In this document: piece by piece, positions 50,533 through 59,335 of the stretch
Position numbering within the stretch: position 1 is the first letter of the stretch
Layout: each line of letters opens with the position of its first letter
Assembly (NCBI RefSeq): GCF_016862635.1
Contig: NZ_BONI01000026.1
Span: forward strand, 40,552 to 104,551
Length of the DNA stretch: 64,000 nucleotides
Source: Catellatospora coxensis
GTDB lineage: Bacteria > Actinomycetota > Actinomycetes > Mycobacteriales > Micromonosporaceae
Reading direction: 5' to 3'
Made by a program: the position numbers and the translations under genes
The notes under the pieces: generated by a model
What the model was told of the DNA's origin: nothing
Seen by the model: only the letters and a program-made list of their open reading frames with translations
The model's database searches: none

Positions 50533-51486
50533 ATGGCCAGCACATCCGCGCGCCTGCGCATGTTCGCCGGCGCGACAGCGCTCGTCCTCACCCTCAGTGC
50601 GGCCGACTGCGACGGCGGCCAGGGCTTCGGCGGCGGTGATTCCGGCGGCCAGGAACACGTCGCCGCATCACCGGCCGAGCCCGGCTGCCGCCAGCCCGGC
50701 CCGATCACCAGAGACCTGCTGCCCACCTTCGGCGCCGAGCAGACCACCACCATCCACAACCCCTGCCTGCAGTTCGTCGGCCTGATCGCCAACGTCCGCA
50801 CCGTCATCCCGGCCGAGCAACTGCAGCGTGTCGACGAGTTCTCCCGAGGTCTGGGCACGCTCGTCGACCGCGTCGCCAAGGTCGCCGACGCCGTCGAATG
50901 CGGCTACGAAACCGACCGGCTCGCTATCGCGATCTACCAGAACAACGAGTTCCGCTACTCCGTCGGTGTCGTCGCGGTCGTCAGCGGCAACCTGCAGGCG
51001 CTGGTCGAGGGAGCCGCCTGCTACCTCAGCAAGCAGCTGACCCTGGGCTTCTCCAACGGCTTTCTCAACGGATCCCAGCGGCCGCGGCCGGACTTCTGCT
51101 TCGACGCGGTCACCCGCACCCGCAAAGGGCAGCGCTACACGGTGCTGTGGATGGGCTCCACCGACTTCATGTGCATGGACCTGACCGGCCAGCTCAAGCC
51201 CGGACGGCCCGAGGGCGACGGCGTCACCGCCACCGTCAAAGCCGACCCCAGGGTCATCGTGCGATCCGGTCCGACGACACACGCCGCGATCGTGGGCCGG
51301 GCCGACGCCGGCCAGGTCGGCGTCGTCGACTGCTACATCGAAGGCCAGCAGGTGTCCGGACGCCGCGGCAGCAGCCGCCTCTGGGACCACACGACCGTCG
51401 GGGACGTCACCGGCTACATCGCCGACTCGTGGCTCGACACCGGCGGCGACATCACGCAGAAGGTGCCGCGCTGCCCACTGGCCTGA
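50533..51486 (+). CDS. Secreted protein with C-terminal SH3b domain (cluster gene F)
   Basis: A 317-residue protein from ATG 50533 (GGAG upstream). The N-terminal signal RMFAGATALVLTLSAADC resembles a lipoprotein signal, but the residue before Cys is Asp, so it may instead be cut as an ordinary secreted protein. The middle has eight or so Cys residues and helices (QLQRVDEFSRGLGTLVDRVA). Residues about 235-305 form an SH3b domain (VRSGPTTHAAIVGRADAG, GYIADSWLD), a module that binds cell-wall peptides. Likely a surface component. It lies 161 nt before the protease/sigma operon. Confidence 0.7.
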   Translation: MASTSARLRMFAGATALVLTLSAADCDGGQGFGGGDSGGQEHVAASPAEPGCRQPGPITRDLLPTFGAEQTTTIHNPCLQFVGLIANVRTVIPAEQLQRVDEFSRGLGTLVDRVAKVADAVECGYETDRLAIAIYQNNEFRYSVGVVAVVSGNLQALVEGAACYLSKQLTLGFSNGFLNGSQRPRPDFCFDAVTRTRKGQRYTVLWMGSTDFMCMDLTGQLKPGRPEGDGVTATVKADPRVIVRSGPTTHAAIVGRADAGQVGVVDCYIEGQQVSGRRGSSRLWDHTTVGDVTGYIADSWLDTGGDITQKVPRCPLA

Positions 51487-51647
51487 CGGCGGCGGGCCGC
51501 AGACGCAACCACGACAGCGCCCGCGTCATCAACCGTGACGCGGCGCGCACCCGCCGATCATGTTCCGGCGCATAGGATCTGGACGATCGGCGGCAGCCAT
51601 TGATCTCGATGACGGGCCTCGGGCCCGTCCTGACGAAGGGACCGGTC

Positions 51648-53033
51648 GTGAAGGACTGGTACGTGCCCCAAGAGCAGCTGCCGCAGCCGACGTTTCCCCA
51701 CCTCAACCTGTCCGGCGGCGTGGACCTGGACCCGGCCGAGGCGGCCTGGGCCAACACCGACGGCGGCGCGCCCACCGTGTACTCCATCTACCTGCTGTCG
51801 GTCAGCGGCGCCCCGCCGCAGCCCGCCGCCGTCACCGAGCTCGAGCAGGCGCTGGCCGGACACGGCTGGTCGCTGTCGGTGTCCAGCGACCGCGTGCTCC
51901 GGCTCGGCACGCAGGACGCGGCCAACCCGCCGGACGCGTGGGTCGCGCTGCAGGCGCTCAAGGACCCCGCCACCGCCGGCGGACTCAGCGCCGACGCGGC
52001 AGAGCTGGTGAAGCGGCTGTCGCTGCACCGGCTGGCCTTCATCGGCATGCCGGCCAAGGAGGGCCACGCCGGCGCGCAGCGGGCGGCCGTCGCCTCGCCG
52101 CTGATCCGGCTCACCCGCCGCCCGGTCGACGCCCTGCCCGGCCGCCGCCGACCCGTGGTCGCGATCCTCGACTCCGGCATCGGCCGCCACGACTGGATGA
52201 ACGAAGCACTCGACGACCAGCCCGACCCGATCCACCTCGACGCCGCCGACCTCGGCTGGCAGGCCCCCGGGGCCGTGCCCGCCGAACCGGCCGACTTCGA
52301 CGGCGCCGACCCGCGCACGCACTCCCACGCCGGCCACGGCACCTTCATCGCGGGCCTGATCCGCCAGTGCGCCCCCGACGCGCGACTGCTGTCGATGCAC
52401 GTCATGCGCGCCGACGGCATCATCGACGAACAGGTCATCCTGTCCGCGCTGGAATGGCTCGTCGACCGGGTCCGCGGCGCCGAAACGGACCCGCAGCGGT
52501 TCGTCGACGTCGTATGCCTCGCGTTCGGCTACTACGAGCAGACCACCGAAGACAGCCACCACACCATCCGGCTGCGCCGCCTGCTCGGCGAGCTAGGCGA
52601 CATGGGCGTACGGGTCGTGGCCTCGGCCGGCAACCACGCCAGCGACGCCCCGGTCTTCCCGGCCGCCCTGACCGCGCTCGCCCAGCCGGGCACGGTGCCG
52701 CGCACCGAGCTGATCAGCGTCGGCGCGCTCAACCCCGACCTGTCGCAGGCGGCCTACAGCAACTTCGGCCCCTGGGTAGGTTTCTGGACCGTCGGCACGG
52801 CACTGGTCAGCGCGATGCCGCTGTTCGGCCACCAGCGGCTGCACCGCGAACCCGCCGCCAACTACCAGGAAGACAAACTCGCCAGCGGCTTCGCCCGCTG
52901 GAGCGGCACCTCGTTCGCGGCCGCGGTGACCGCAGGGATGATCGCCGCCGCGATCACCGACGACGACGACCACCAGATCACGCCCGACGCGGCACACGGG
53001 CGCGCCGGCCGCGCACTGGACCCGATGCGATGA
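51648..53033 (+). CDS. Cytoplasmic S8 (subtilisin) family serine protease
   Basis: A 461-residue protein. With GTG 51648 (GAAGGG 7 nt upstream) the triad is Asp175 in VAILDSGIG, His230 in HAGHGTFIAG and Ser422 in GTSFAAAVTAG, with oxyanion Asn329 in ASAGNHA. The fold is complete. About 165 N-terminal residues (YSIYLLSVSG, ELEQALAGHGW) form an extra domain. No signal peptide or C-terminal anchor is present with this start or with ATG 51609/TTG 51600, so the enzyme should act inside the cell. It heads a four-gene chain with 4-nt overlaps. A regulatory or effector protease is more likely than a nutritional one. Confidence 0.85.
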   Translation: MKDWYVPQEQLPQPTFPHLNLSGGVDLDPAEAAWANTDGGAPTVYSIYLLSVSGAPPQPAAVTELEQALAGHGWSLSVSSDRVLRLGTQDAANPPDAWVALQALKDPATAGGLSADAAELVKRLSLHRLAFIGMPAKEGHAGAQRAAVASPLIRLTRRPVDALPGRRRPVVAILDSGIGRHDWMNEALDDQPDPIHLDAADLGWQAPGAVPAEPADFDGADPRTHSHAGHGTFIAGLIRQCAPDARLLSMHVMRADGIIDEQVILSALEWLVDRVRGAETDPQRFVDVVCLAFGYYEQTTEDSHHTIRLRRLLGELGDMGVRVVASAGNHASDAPVFPAALTALAQPGTVPRTELISVGALNPDLSQAAYSNFGPWVGFWTVGTALVSAMPLFGHQRLHREPAANYQEDKLASGFARWSGTSFAAAVTAGMIAAAITDDDDHQITPDAAHGRAGRALDPMR

Positions 53034-53605
53034 CCTCCACCGGCACCGAACGCCAAGCCCACCTCGCCGGCCTGCTCGAACGAGCACGGGCCGGCGAGGC
53101 CGGCGCCCTGGACGGCATCGTGCGCGAACTGACCCCGCTGCTGTGGCACGTGACCCGCGCCCAGGGCCTCGACACGGCCGACGCCGCCGACGCCGTGCAG
53201 ACCACCTGGCTGGAACTGCTGCGCGCACTGCACGAGATCCGCTCACCGCACGCGCTCACCGCATGGCTGGTGACCGCCGCCAAACGCGAATCGTGGCGGG
53301 TCCAACGCCAGCGCAGGCAGACCGTGCCCGCCGACACCGACGACGACCGGCCCGACCCGCGGCCCGAGGCCGCCGAACACCTCATCGCCGACGAACGCCG
53401 TCGGATCCTCTGGAACCACGTACAAGCCCTGCCCGCCCGGTGCCGGGAACTGCTACGCGTCGTGGCGATGGTCGACCGGCCCGACTACAGCCAGGTCGCC
53501 GCAGCACTGGGCATGCCGCACGGCAGCATCGGACCCACCCGCGGCCGATGCCTGACGAAACTACGCGACGCCCTGCTCGCCGACCCCCGCTGGAGCAAAC
53601 CATGA
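53030..53605 (+). CDS. ECF-type RNA polymerase sigma factor
   Basis: A 191-residue sigma factor. Region 2 (about 20-95) includes DAADAVQTTWLELLRALHEI and HALTAWLVTAAKRESWRVQR; region 4 (about 125-185) includes ALPARCRELLRVV, DYSQVAAALGMPHGSIGPTR and RCLTKLRDAL. Region 3 is absent, as in ECF sigmas. ATG 53030 overlaps the protease stop (ATGA). No anti-sigma factor with a zinc motif follows; the 154-residue neighbour is the only candidate partner. It presumably directs transcription of this locus or of a wider regulon in response to protease activity. Confidence 0.88.
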   Translation: MTSTGTERQAHLAGLLERARAGEAGALDGIVRELTPLLWHVTRAQGLDTADAADAVQTTWLELLRALHEIRSPHALTAWLVTAAKRESWRVQRQRRQTVPADTDDDRPDPRPEAAEHLIADERRRILWNHVQALPARCRELLRVVAMVDRPDYSQVAAALGMPHGSIGPTRGRCLTKLRDALLADPRWSKP

Positions 53606-54066
53606 GCGAGTCGCAGCCCCTGGACGCCGCAGACTTCGACCTCCTCGACCAGATCCGCGACCTGCACGAAACCGCCGACCCGATGCCCGCCGACCTCGTC
53701 GAACGGTCCCTGTTCGCGCTCGCGTCGCGCCAACTCGCCGCCGAGATCGCCAGGCTGCAGGCCCAGCAGCCGGTCGCGGCCCGCTCCACCGAACACACCC
53801 GCACCCTGACCTTCGAAGCCCACAGCCTGACCATCATGATCACCCTCACCGAGACCGGCGGCGGCCGGCTGCGCGTCGACGGCTGGCTCGCCCCGGCCGC
53901 ACCGCTGCGGATCGAACTGCGCCGCGCCACCGGCTCGCAGACCACCACCGCCGACCAGGCCGGCCGGTTCGCGTTCCCGGAGATCGAACCCGGCCTCGGC
54001 CAGCTCCTCGTCTTCCGCGACCATCCCCACGAGCCGTGGATCGTCACCCCAGCCGTCGCACTGTGA
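53602..54066 (+). CDS. Small carboxypeptidase-regulatory-like protein between sigma and CHAT genes
   Basis: A 154-residue protein. Residues 1-65 are acidic and helical (LDAADFDLLDQIRDLHETAD, LVERSLFALASRQLAAEI). Residues 75-154 form a beta-sandwich like carboxypeptidase-regulatory domains (GGGRLRVDGWLAPAAPLRIE, DQAGRFAFPEIEPG). Overlaps of ATGA with the sigma gene and GTGA with the CHAT gene show coupled translation. By position it may be an anti-sigma factor or a substrate of the neighbouring proteases. That is inference; no such domain signature is visible. Confidence 0.65.
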   Translation: MSESQPLDAADFDLLDQIRDLHETADPMPADLVERSLFALASRQLAAEIARLQAQQPVAARSTEHTRTLTFEAHSLTIMITLTETGGGRLRVDGWLAPAAPLRIELRRATGSQTTTADQAGRFAFPEIEPGLGQLLVFRDHPHEPWIVTPAVAL

Positions 54067-56600
54067 CCACCCCCGACACCCCGGCCCGACAAGCGGATCC
54101 GTCACGGGCCGCTGACGACGCCCCTGCCGCCCAGGCGGTCGCCCTGCACGCCGCAGGGGTGGCCGCCAACGCCGACATGCGCCCAGCCGACGCCGCCGCC
54201 GCCCTGCGGCAGGCCCTGTCCGTACTGGACGCCGCCGGCGAACAGGGCAGCGTGCTGCGGGGCCGGATCCTGCTCAGCCTCGCCCTGGCCGAATCGGAGC
54301 AGGGACACATCGACACCGGACTCCAGCTGCTCGCCGACGCCGAACAGCTCCTGCCACCGGGCCACCGCGGCACCCTGCACGGCCAGCGGGCCATGCTGCT
54401 GCGGCGCACCGGACGCGACGACCAGGCACTGACCTCCTACGGCCACGCACTGGCCGAACTCCGCGAACACGAAGAACCCGAAGAGGTCGCCAGGGTGCTG
54501 CTCAACCGGGCCGTGCTGCACATGGCCGCGTCCCGCCCGAGCGCCGCCCGCGCCGACCTGCTGCGCTGCGCCGCCATCGCCGACCGGCACGGCTACCCCC
54601 GGCTGGCCGCGAAATCCGTGCACAACCTCGGCTACCTCGACTACCTCGCCGGAGACCTGCCCGCAGCGCTGCGCCGCTACACCGACGCCGCCCACCGGTA
54701 CGCCGCCATCCTGCCCGGCATGCTCGCCGTACTCTCCCTCGACCGGGCACGGGCCCTGCTCGCCGCCGGACTGCACACCGAAGCCGTCCACGAACTCGCC
54801 ACCGCCCAGCACCGCCTCGCCGACCAGCGACTCAGCCAGGACCACGCCGAAACCCACCTCGCCCGCGCCGACGCCGCCCTGCTCGCCGGACAGCCACAAG
54901 CCGCCATCGGCTGGGCCGAAGCCGCCCGCGACCTGTTCCGCCGGCGAGACAACCCGCGCTGGACCGCCCGTGCCGACCTCGTCGCACTACGCGCCAGATT
55001 CGCCGCCGCCGCCGACCCGGCCGCCCTCGCCCCGCAAGCGGCCGCACTACGTGAACGCCTCGCCGCCCTGCCGCTGCCCGAGGACGCCCGCCTCGCCGGG
55101 CTGCTCGCCGCCCGCGCCTACGCGGCCGCGGGCGACCCGCGCCGTGCCACCGACCAGCTGGCCACCAGCACACCCCGGCGACAGGACCGCCTCGACACCC
55201 GCCTGCTGTGGCACCTGGCCCGTGCTGAAGCCTCGCCCGCCCACGCCGCCACCCGTCATCTCACCGCGGGCCTTTCCGCCCTGCACCGGGCCAGAGAACA
55301 ACTCGGTGTGCCCGACCTGCGCACCGGCGTCGCGGTCTACGGCCGGGAACTGGCCCACCGCGGCCTGCGCGCGGCCCTGCACACCGGCCGCCCGGCCGAC
55401 ATCTTCCGCTGGGCCGAACGAGCCCGCGCCCAGGCGCTGCTGCTACCACCGGTACGCCCACCCGACGACCCGCAGACCGCGGCCGCACTCGCCGAACTGC
55501 GCGGCGTACGCCAGGCCATGCGCGACCGGGAACTCGCCGGCCACACCCTCGGCACCCTGCCCGCCCGCGCGGACGCCCTCCAACGCGCCCTGCGCGAGCA
55601 CGCCTGGGCCACCGCCGCCGACGGGCACAGCGCAGCCTCGCCCGTGTCGCTGTCCGGCATCCGTACGCTGCTGGGAACCTCCGCCATGGTGTCCTACCTG
55701 CCCGGCGAGCCGCTACGTGCCCTGGTCATCACCGCCCGCACCACCCAGGTCGTGGATCTCGCCCCACCCGGCGAGGCGACCGAGGCGCTGCTGCGCCTGC
55801 GCGCCGACCTCGACGCCCAGGCCGGACGCCGGCTGCCCCGGCGCCTTGCCACCGCCCTGGCCGCGGCGACCGCCCGCGACGCGGCCGCCCTTGCCGCCGC
55901 GGTACTGGACCCGCTGCTGCCGCTGCTCGGTGACGCCGAGGTGATCGTCATCCCCACCGGGGCTTTGATGGCGGTGCCGTGGTCGGTGCTGCCGGGTCTG
56001 GTCGGCCGACCGGTGACCGTGGCCCCCTCGGCGACGGTGTGGGCGTCGGCCCGTGCCCGCACCGCCCCCGCCGGACCGGTCACCCTGGTCTGCGGGCCGG
56101 GCAACGACCGCGGCGAACCGGAGATCGCCGAGATCGCCGCCCGCTACCCGGGAGCGACCGCGCTCACCGGCAACCGGGCCACCGCCGAGGCGACGCTGGC
56201 GGCCGTTGACGGCGCCTCGCTCGTCCACGTCGCCGCCCATGGCCACCACGACACCGACAACCCGCTCTTCTCCCGCCTCGACCTGGCAGACGGCCCGCTG
56301 TTCGGCTACGACCTGCAGCGTCTCGTGGCCCCGCCGACCACGGTGGTGCTGTCCTCCTGCGACATCGGCATGCATCATGTCCGACCCGGCGACGAGGCGC
56401 TCGGCATGGCTGCCGCGCTGGTGGGCGCGGGCACCCGTACCGTCGTCGCGAGCGTCTGCCGGGTCCCCGACGAGGACGCGATGCCGATCATGGCCGCCTT
56501 CCACCGGCTGCTCACCGGCGGATGGGCTCCGGCGAACGCTCTCGCCGCAGCCGTGCCGTCGGGCGTGCGCTCGGGGTTCATCTGCTTCGGGGCCAGCTGA
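54063..56600 (+). CDS. TPR-CHAT caspase-like protease
   Basis: An 845-residue protein from GTG 54063, overlapping the previous stop. Residues about 20-480 are helical TPR-type repeats (LRGRILLSLALAESEQGHID, VLLNRAVLHMAASRPSAARA, AAKSVHNLGYLDYLAGDLPA). The C-terminal CHAT domain (about 540-845) carries the clan CD dyad: His726 in VHVAAHGHHD and Cys766 in VLSSCDIG, and the family ending GWAPANALAAA. CHAT proteases are caspase relatives that cleave protein partners when the TPR part senses a signal. The intact dyad implies activity. Last gene of the subtilisin-sigma-regulator-CHAT operon. Confidence 0.9.
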   Translation: MTTPDTPARQADPSRAADDAPAAQAVALHAAGVAANADMRPADAAAALRQALSVLDAAGEQGSVLRGRILLSLALAESEQGHIDTGLQLLADAEQLLPPGHRGTLHGQRAMLLRRTGRDDQALTSYGHALAELREHEEPEEVARVLLNRAVLHMAASRPSAARADLLRCAAIADRHGYPRLAAKSVHNLGYLDYLAGDLPAALRRYTDAAHRYAAILPGMLAVLSLDRARALLAAGLHTEAVHELATAQHRLADQRLSQDHAETHLARADAALLAGQPQAAIGWAEAARDLFRRRDNPRWTARADLVALRARFAAAADPAALAPQAAALRERLAALPLPEDARLAGLLAARAYAAAGDPRRATDQLATSTPRRQDRLDTRLLWHLARAEASPAHAATRHLTAGLSALHRAREQLGVPDLRTGVAVYGRELAHRGLRAALHTGRPADIFRWAERARAQALLLPPVRPPDDPQTAAALAELRGVRQAMRDRELAGHTLGTLPARADALQRALREHAWATAADGHSAASPVSLSGIRTLLGTSAMVSYLPGEPLRALVITARTTQVVDLAPPGEATEALLRLRADLDAQAGRRLPRRLATALAAATARDAAALAAAVLDPLLPLLGDAEVIVIPTGALMAVPWSVLPGLVGRPVTVAPSATVWASARARTAPAGPVTLVCGPGNDRGEPEIAEIAARYPGATALTGNRATAEATLAAVDGASLVHVAAHGHHDTDNPLFSRLDLADGPLFGYDLQRLVAPPTTVVLSSCDIGMHHVRPGDEALGMAAALVGAGTRTVVASVCRVPDEDAMPIMAAFHRLLTGGWAPANALAAAVPSGVRSGFICFGAS

Positions 56601-56838
56601 CAGGGCTCCGCATGGATCCCCTTTGTCGGCCGCGGCGAGCTGTCTGCCGCCGGCCGCGCCGCTCGGGGCCGCGGCGGCTCCTCTCAGCCATTATCATGCC
56701 GGCCATGATCCAGTTGTATCCGTGGTGCCGGTTGCCGCTCACGGTCGAGCAGGGCACTGGCCGGCAACCCTTGGGTGGTACCGACGTGCCGTCCCGTCCA
56801 GCCGGGGCACGTCAGGCAGTCGTAGGAAGGATGCGCGG

Positions 56839-59187
56839 ATGAGGCGGGCACTGCTACGACTCGCCGTGATCGTCAGTGTGCTCGTGGCGACAGGTGTGTG
56901 CCGGCCGACGTCGTATGCCGCCCCACCGCCTGAGGCTGCCGACCTCGCCCAGATCGGCGCCGTTCAGCAGCACGGATATCCGCTTGAGGTGGGATTCGAA
57001 GACCCGTTCGCAGACCTTGATCCGGCGTGGCAGGCCGACTCGTGGGTGACGTCGGCGGTGTCGGGTGGCCAGCTGCACCTGGCCGTGAATGCCGACGCCC
57101 CGCTGAGCTATGGGGCGTTGTGGCGGTGGGTGGAGCTGGACGTCGACCAGTATCAGACGGTGCAGATCGCGGTCTCGGGTTCGCCCGGCATGTGGGCGCT
57201 GAAAGTCAATGACGGCACTCTGCCGGTTGACATCGAACTGCAGGGTGACATCAGCAAGACCGGGGTGTACTCCTACGACCTGAAGCGATCGACGGGCTGG
57301 CAAGGCGTCAAACAATTCCGCCTGAGCATCTTCACCATCGGTCTGGACACGTCGTTGACCGTGGACAGCGTACGCATCGACAGCCGGGCGATCGGGTTCG
57401 AAGACACGTTCGCAGACCTTGATCCGGCGTGGCAGGCCGACTCGTGGGTGACGCCGGCGGTGTCGGGTGGGCAGCTGCACCTGACCGTGAATGCCGACGC
57501 CCCGCTGAGTTTCGGTTCGTTCTCGCGGTGGATGGAGCTGGACGTCGACAAGTATCCGACGGTGCAGATCGCGGTCTCGGGTTCTACCGGCTTGTGGGCG
57601 CTGAAAGTCAATGACGGCACTCTGCCGGTTGACATCGAATTGCAAAGTGACATCAGCAAGACCGGGGTGTACTCCTACGACCTGAAGAAGTTCACCGGTT
57701 GGCAGGGCAGTAAGCGATTCCAGCTTAGGATCTTCGCCATCGGGATCGGTCAGCCTGTCGTCATCGACAGCGCGCAGGTCGGACGACAGCTTCCGTTCGT
57801 CCCAGGCTGCGAGGCCAACATGCCGGGCGACTTCAACGGCGACGGCGTGCGGGATGTCGTCATCGCGGACTCGGAGGCGACCGTCGACGGGCTTTCGGGT
57901 GCCGGTGTGGTGCACGTCGTGGACGGGGCGACCGGTGCGGTGCGCGACCTCCACCAGAATCTGGCGGAGATCCCGTGGGACGCCAACCCGGGCGACAACT
58001 TCGGGCACGCGATCGCGGTCTTCGACGCGAACAGCGACGGTTGCGCTGACCTCGCGGTCGGTGTACCGAACGAGGACGTCAACGGCATCCCCGACTCCGG
58101 CCAGGTCGACCTGATCTTCGGTGCGCCGGGCGGTCTCGGATCCGGACCGCAAACGGACACCTATATGCAGGGAAGCGGCGGCCTGCCAGATTCCCCAGAG
58201 CCGACTGACCGGTTCGGTTACTCGCTGGCGTCCGGTGTCACCGACACCGAAGAGCCGTATCTGATCGTCGGCGCCCCCGGCGACAACGTCATCGACGGCA
58301 GCGATCACAGCGGTTCGATCATGTACCTGCGCAGTGGGGTGAAGGAGCGGTTCAGCCAGTTGTCGATCGGGCTGACCGCTGAACCCGATGATCGGACCGG
58401 TTTCGCGGTCGCGGCGAGCCCTCGGCATTTCGCGTTCTCCGCGCCCGGGGAGAACGTCAACGGGCGCCACCAGTTCTCCGGGATGATCTGCGGTTTCCGG
58501 CACAACAGCGGCCCGGTCGCGCCGACATCCATCGGGTGCGTGCACCAGGACAACCTCGCGGAGGCTGGTGACGAGTTCGGCAAGTCGTTGGCGATGGTGT
58601 CGTACTGGCCGTCAACCGACTCGTTGCTCGCCGTTGGGTCCCCTGGCAAGGATGTCGACGGCGTCGTGGACGCGGGGCAGGTCGTCCAGCTTCGGCTGAC
58701 CGATACCGCGATCACCGAGCCGATCGTGGTATCGCAGTCGACGACCGGTGTCGCGGGCGAGGCCGCGCCGGGTGACCGGTTCGGGGAGAAGGTGCTGCTG
58801 GTCAACACCACTCCGACTGCGGCGCCGTCGGTGCAAACCCTGCTGATCGCGGTGGGTGCACCAGGTGAGGACACCAGCGGCCCGGGCGTCGACACGGGCA
58901 ACATCCACGTGTTCGCCGCGGGCACGGCCACCCCGGAGTCCGACACGCTGATCGAACGGGCGGCCGGCAAGCTACCCGGCTCACCGGCACCGCGGGAGCT
59001 GCTCGGGTTGAGCATGGGCGCATCACCGAGCGAACTGTTCGTGGCCAGCCCGTACGTGAATCGTGGGGTGTGGGCGTTCCGCTGGTCTGATCTCGTCGCG
59101 GGCACGGCGACACCAGCACGCAGCTGGGTCCCCGGCACCGGGAGTGTTCCGGCCGGCGCGGTCGCGTTCGGCGCGCAAGTCGGGTGA
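56839..59187 (+). CDS. Secreted FG-GAP (integrin-like propeller) protein with duplicated beta domain
   Basis: A 782-residue protein starting at ATG 56839 (GGAAGG upstream; ATG 56831 is out of frame). A Sec signal (LLRLAVIVSVLVATGV) leads to two near-identical 134-residue domains (about 48-315) starting GFEDPFADLDPAWQADSWVT and GFEDTFADLDPAWQADSWVT. From about 330 onward come FG-GAP repeats: GDFNGDGVRDVVIAD, DANSDGCADLAVGVP, LIVGAPGDNV and LLIAVGAPGEDT, with Ca-binding-like DxNxDG loops. Such secreted propellers bind ligands or the cell surface. The 238 nt before it contain no feature that I can support. Confidence 0.8.
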   Translation: MRRALLRLAVIVSVLVATGVCRPTSYAAPPPEAADLAQIGAVQQHGYPLEVGFEDPFADLDPAWQADSWVTSAVSGGQLHLAVNADAPLSYGALWRWVELDVDQYQTVQIAVSGSPGMWALKVNDGTLPVDIELQGDISKTGVYSYDLKRSTGWQGVKQFRLSIFTIGLDTSLTVDSVRIDSRAIGFEDTFADLDPAWQADSWVTPAVSGGQLHLTVNADAPLSFGSFSRWMELDVDKYPTVQIAVSGSTGLWALKVNDGTLPVDIELQSDISKTGVYSYDLKKFTGWQGSKRFQLRIFAIGIGQPVVIDSAQVGRQLPFVPGCEANMPGDFNGDGVRDVVIADSEATVDGLSGAGVVHVVDGATGAVRDLHQNLAEIPWDANPGDNFGHAIAVFDANSDGCADLAVGVPNEDVNGIPDSGQVDLIFGAPGGLGSGPQTDTYMQGSGGLPDSPEPTDRFGYSLASGVTDTEEPYLIVGAPGDNVIDGSDHSGSIMYLRSGVKERFSQLSIGLTAEPDDRTGFAVAASPRHFAFSAPGENVNGRHQFSGMICGFRHNSGPVAPTSIGCVHQDNLAEAGDEFGKSLAMVSYWPSTDSLLAVGSPGKDVDGVVDAGQVVQLRLTDTAITEPIVVSQSTTGVAGEAAPGDRFGEKVLLVNTTPTAAPSVQTLLIAVGAPGEDTSGPGVDTGNIHVFAAGTATPESDTLIERAAGKLPGSPAPRELLGLSMGASPSELFVASPYVNRGVWAFRWSDLVAGTATPARSWVPGTGSVPAGAVAFGAQVG
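56990..57780 (+). repeat. 402-bp tandem duplication inside the FG-GAP gene
   Basis: Two in-frame copies (56990-57391 and 57392 to about 57780) share long identical runs, for example around 57011 and 57413, giving a period of 402 nt (134 codons). Synonymous differences are few, so the duplication is recent or kept uniform by recombination. Confidence 0.85.
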
Positions 59188-59192
59188 CGGCG

Positions 59193-59325
59193 ATGTCTGA
59201 ACGACAAGAATCTCATGGGAAGAACACGTCGAATACTGCGACGAACAGCAACACGGCCAGGTCCCGGCACCGGTGGGCTCGTCTGGGCGTACTGAGCGCA
59301 TTCTCGGTCCTTGTCCTAGGGCACC
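59193..59325 (+). pseudogene. N-terminal fragment of a membrane or secreted protein
   Basis: ATG 59193 opens SERQESHGKNTSNTATNSNT followed by RWARLGVLSAFSVLVLG, a believable N terminus with one hydrophobic helix, 5 nt after the FG-GAP stop. From about 59325 the frame runs antisense to the next gene and loses protein character. Probably a truncated operon partner of the FG-GAP gene. Confidence 0.4.
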
Positions 59326-59335
59326 GGCCATCGCT

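Noticed and set aside
49460..50545. Minus-strand frame opposite gene E
   Set aside because: No protein-like segments; antisense to the PG-binding-like gene and reading across the hairpin at 50362.
51648..56600. Type III-E CRISPR (Craspase) locus
   Set aside because: No cas genes and no repeat array anywhere in the window; only the protease/sigma logic is comparable.
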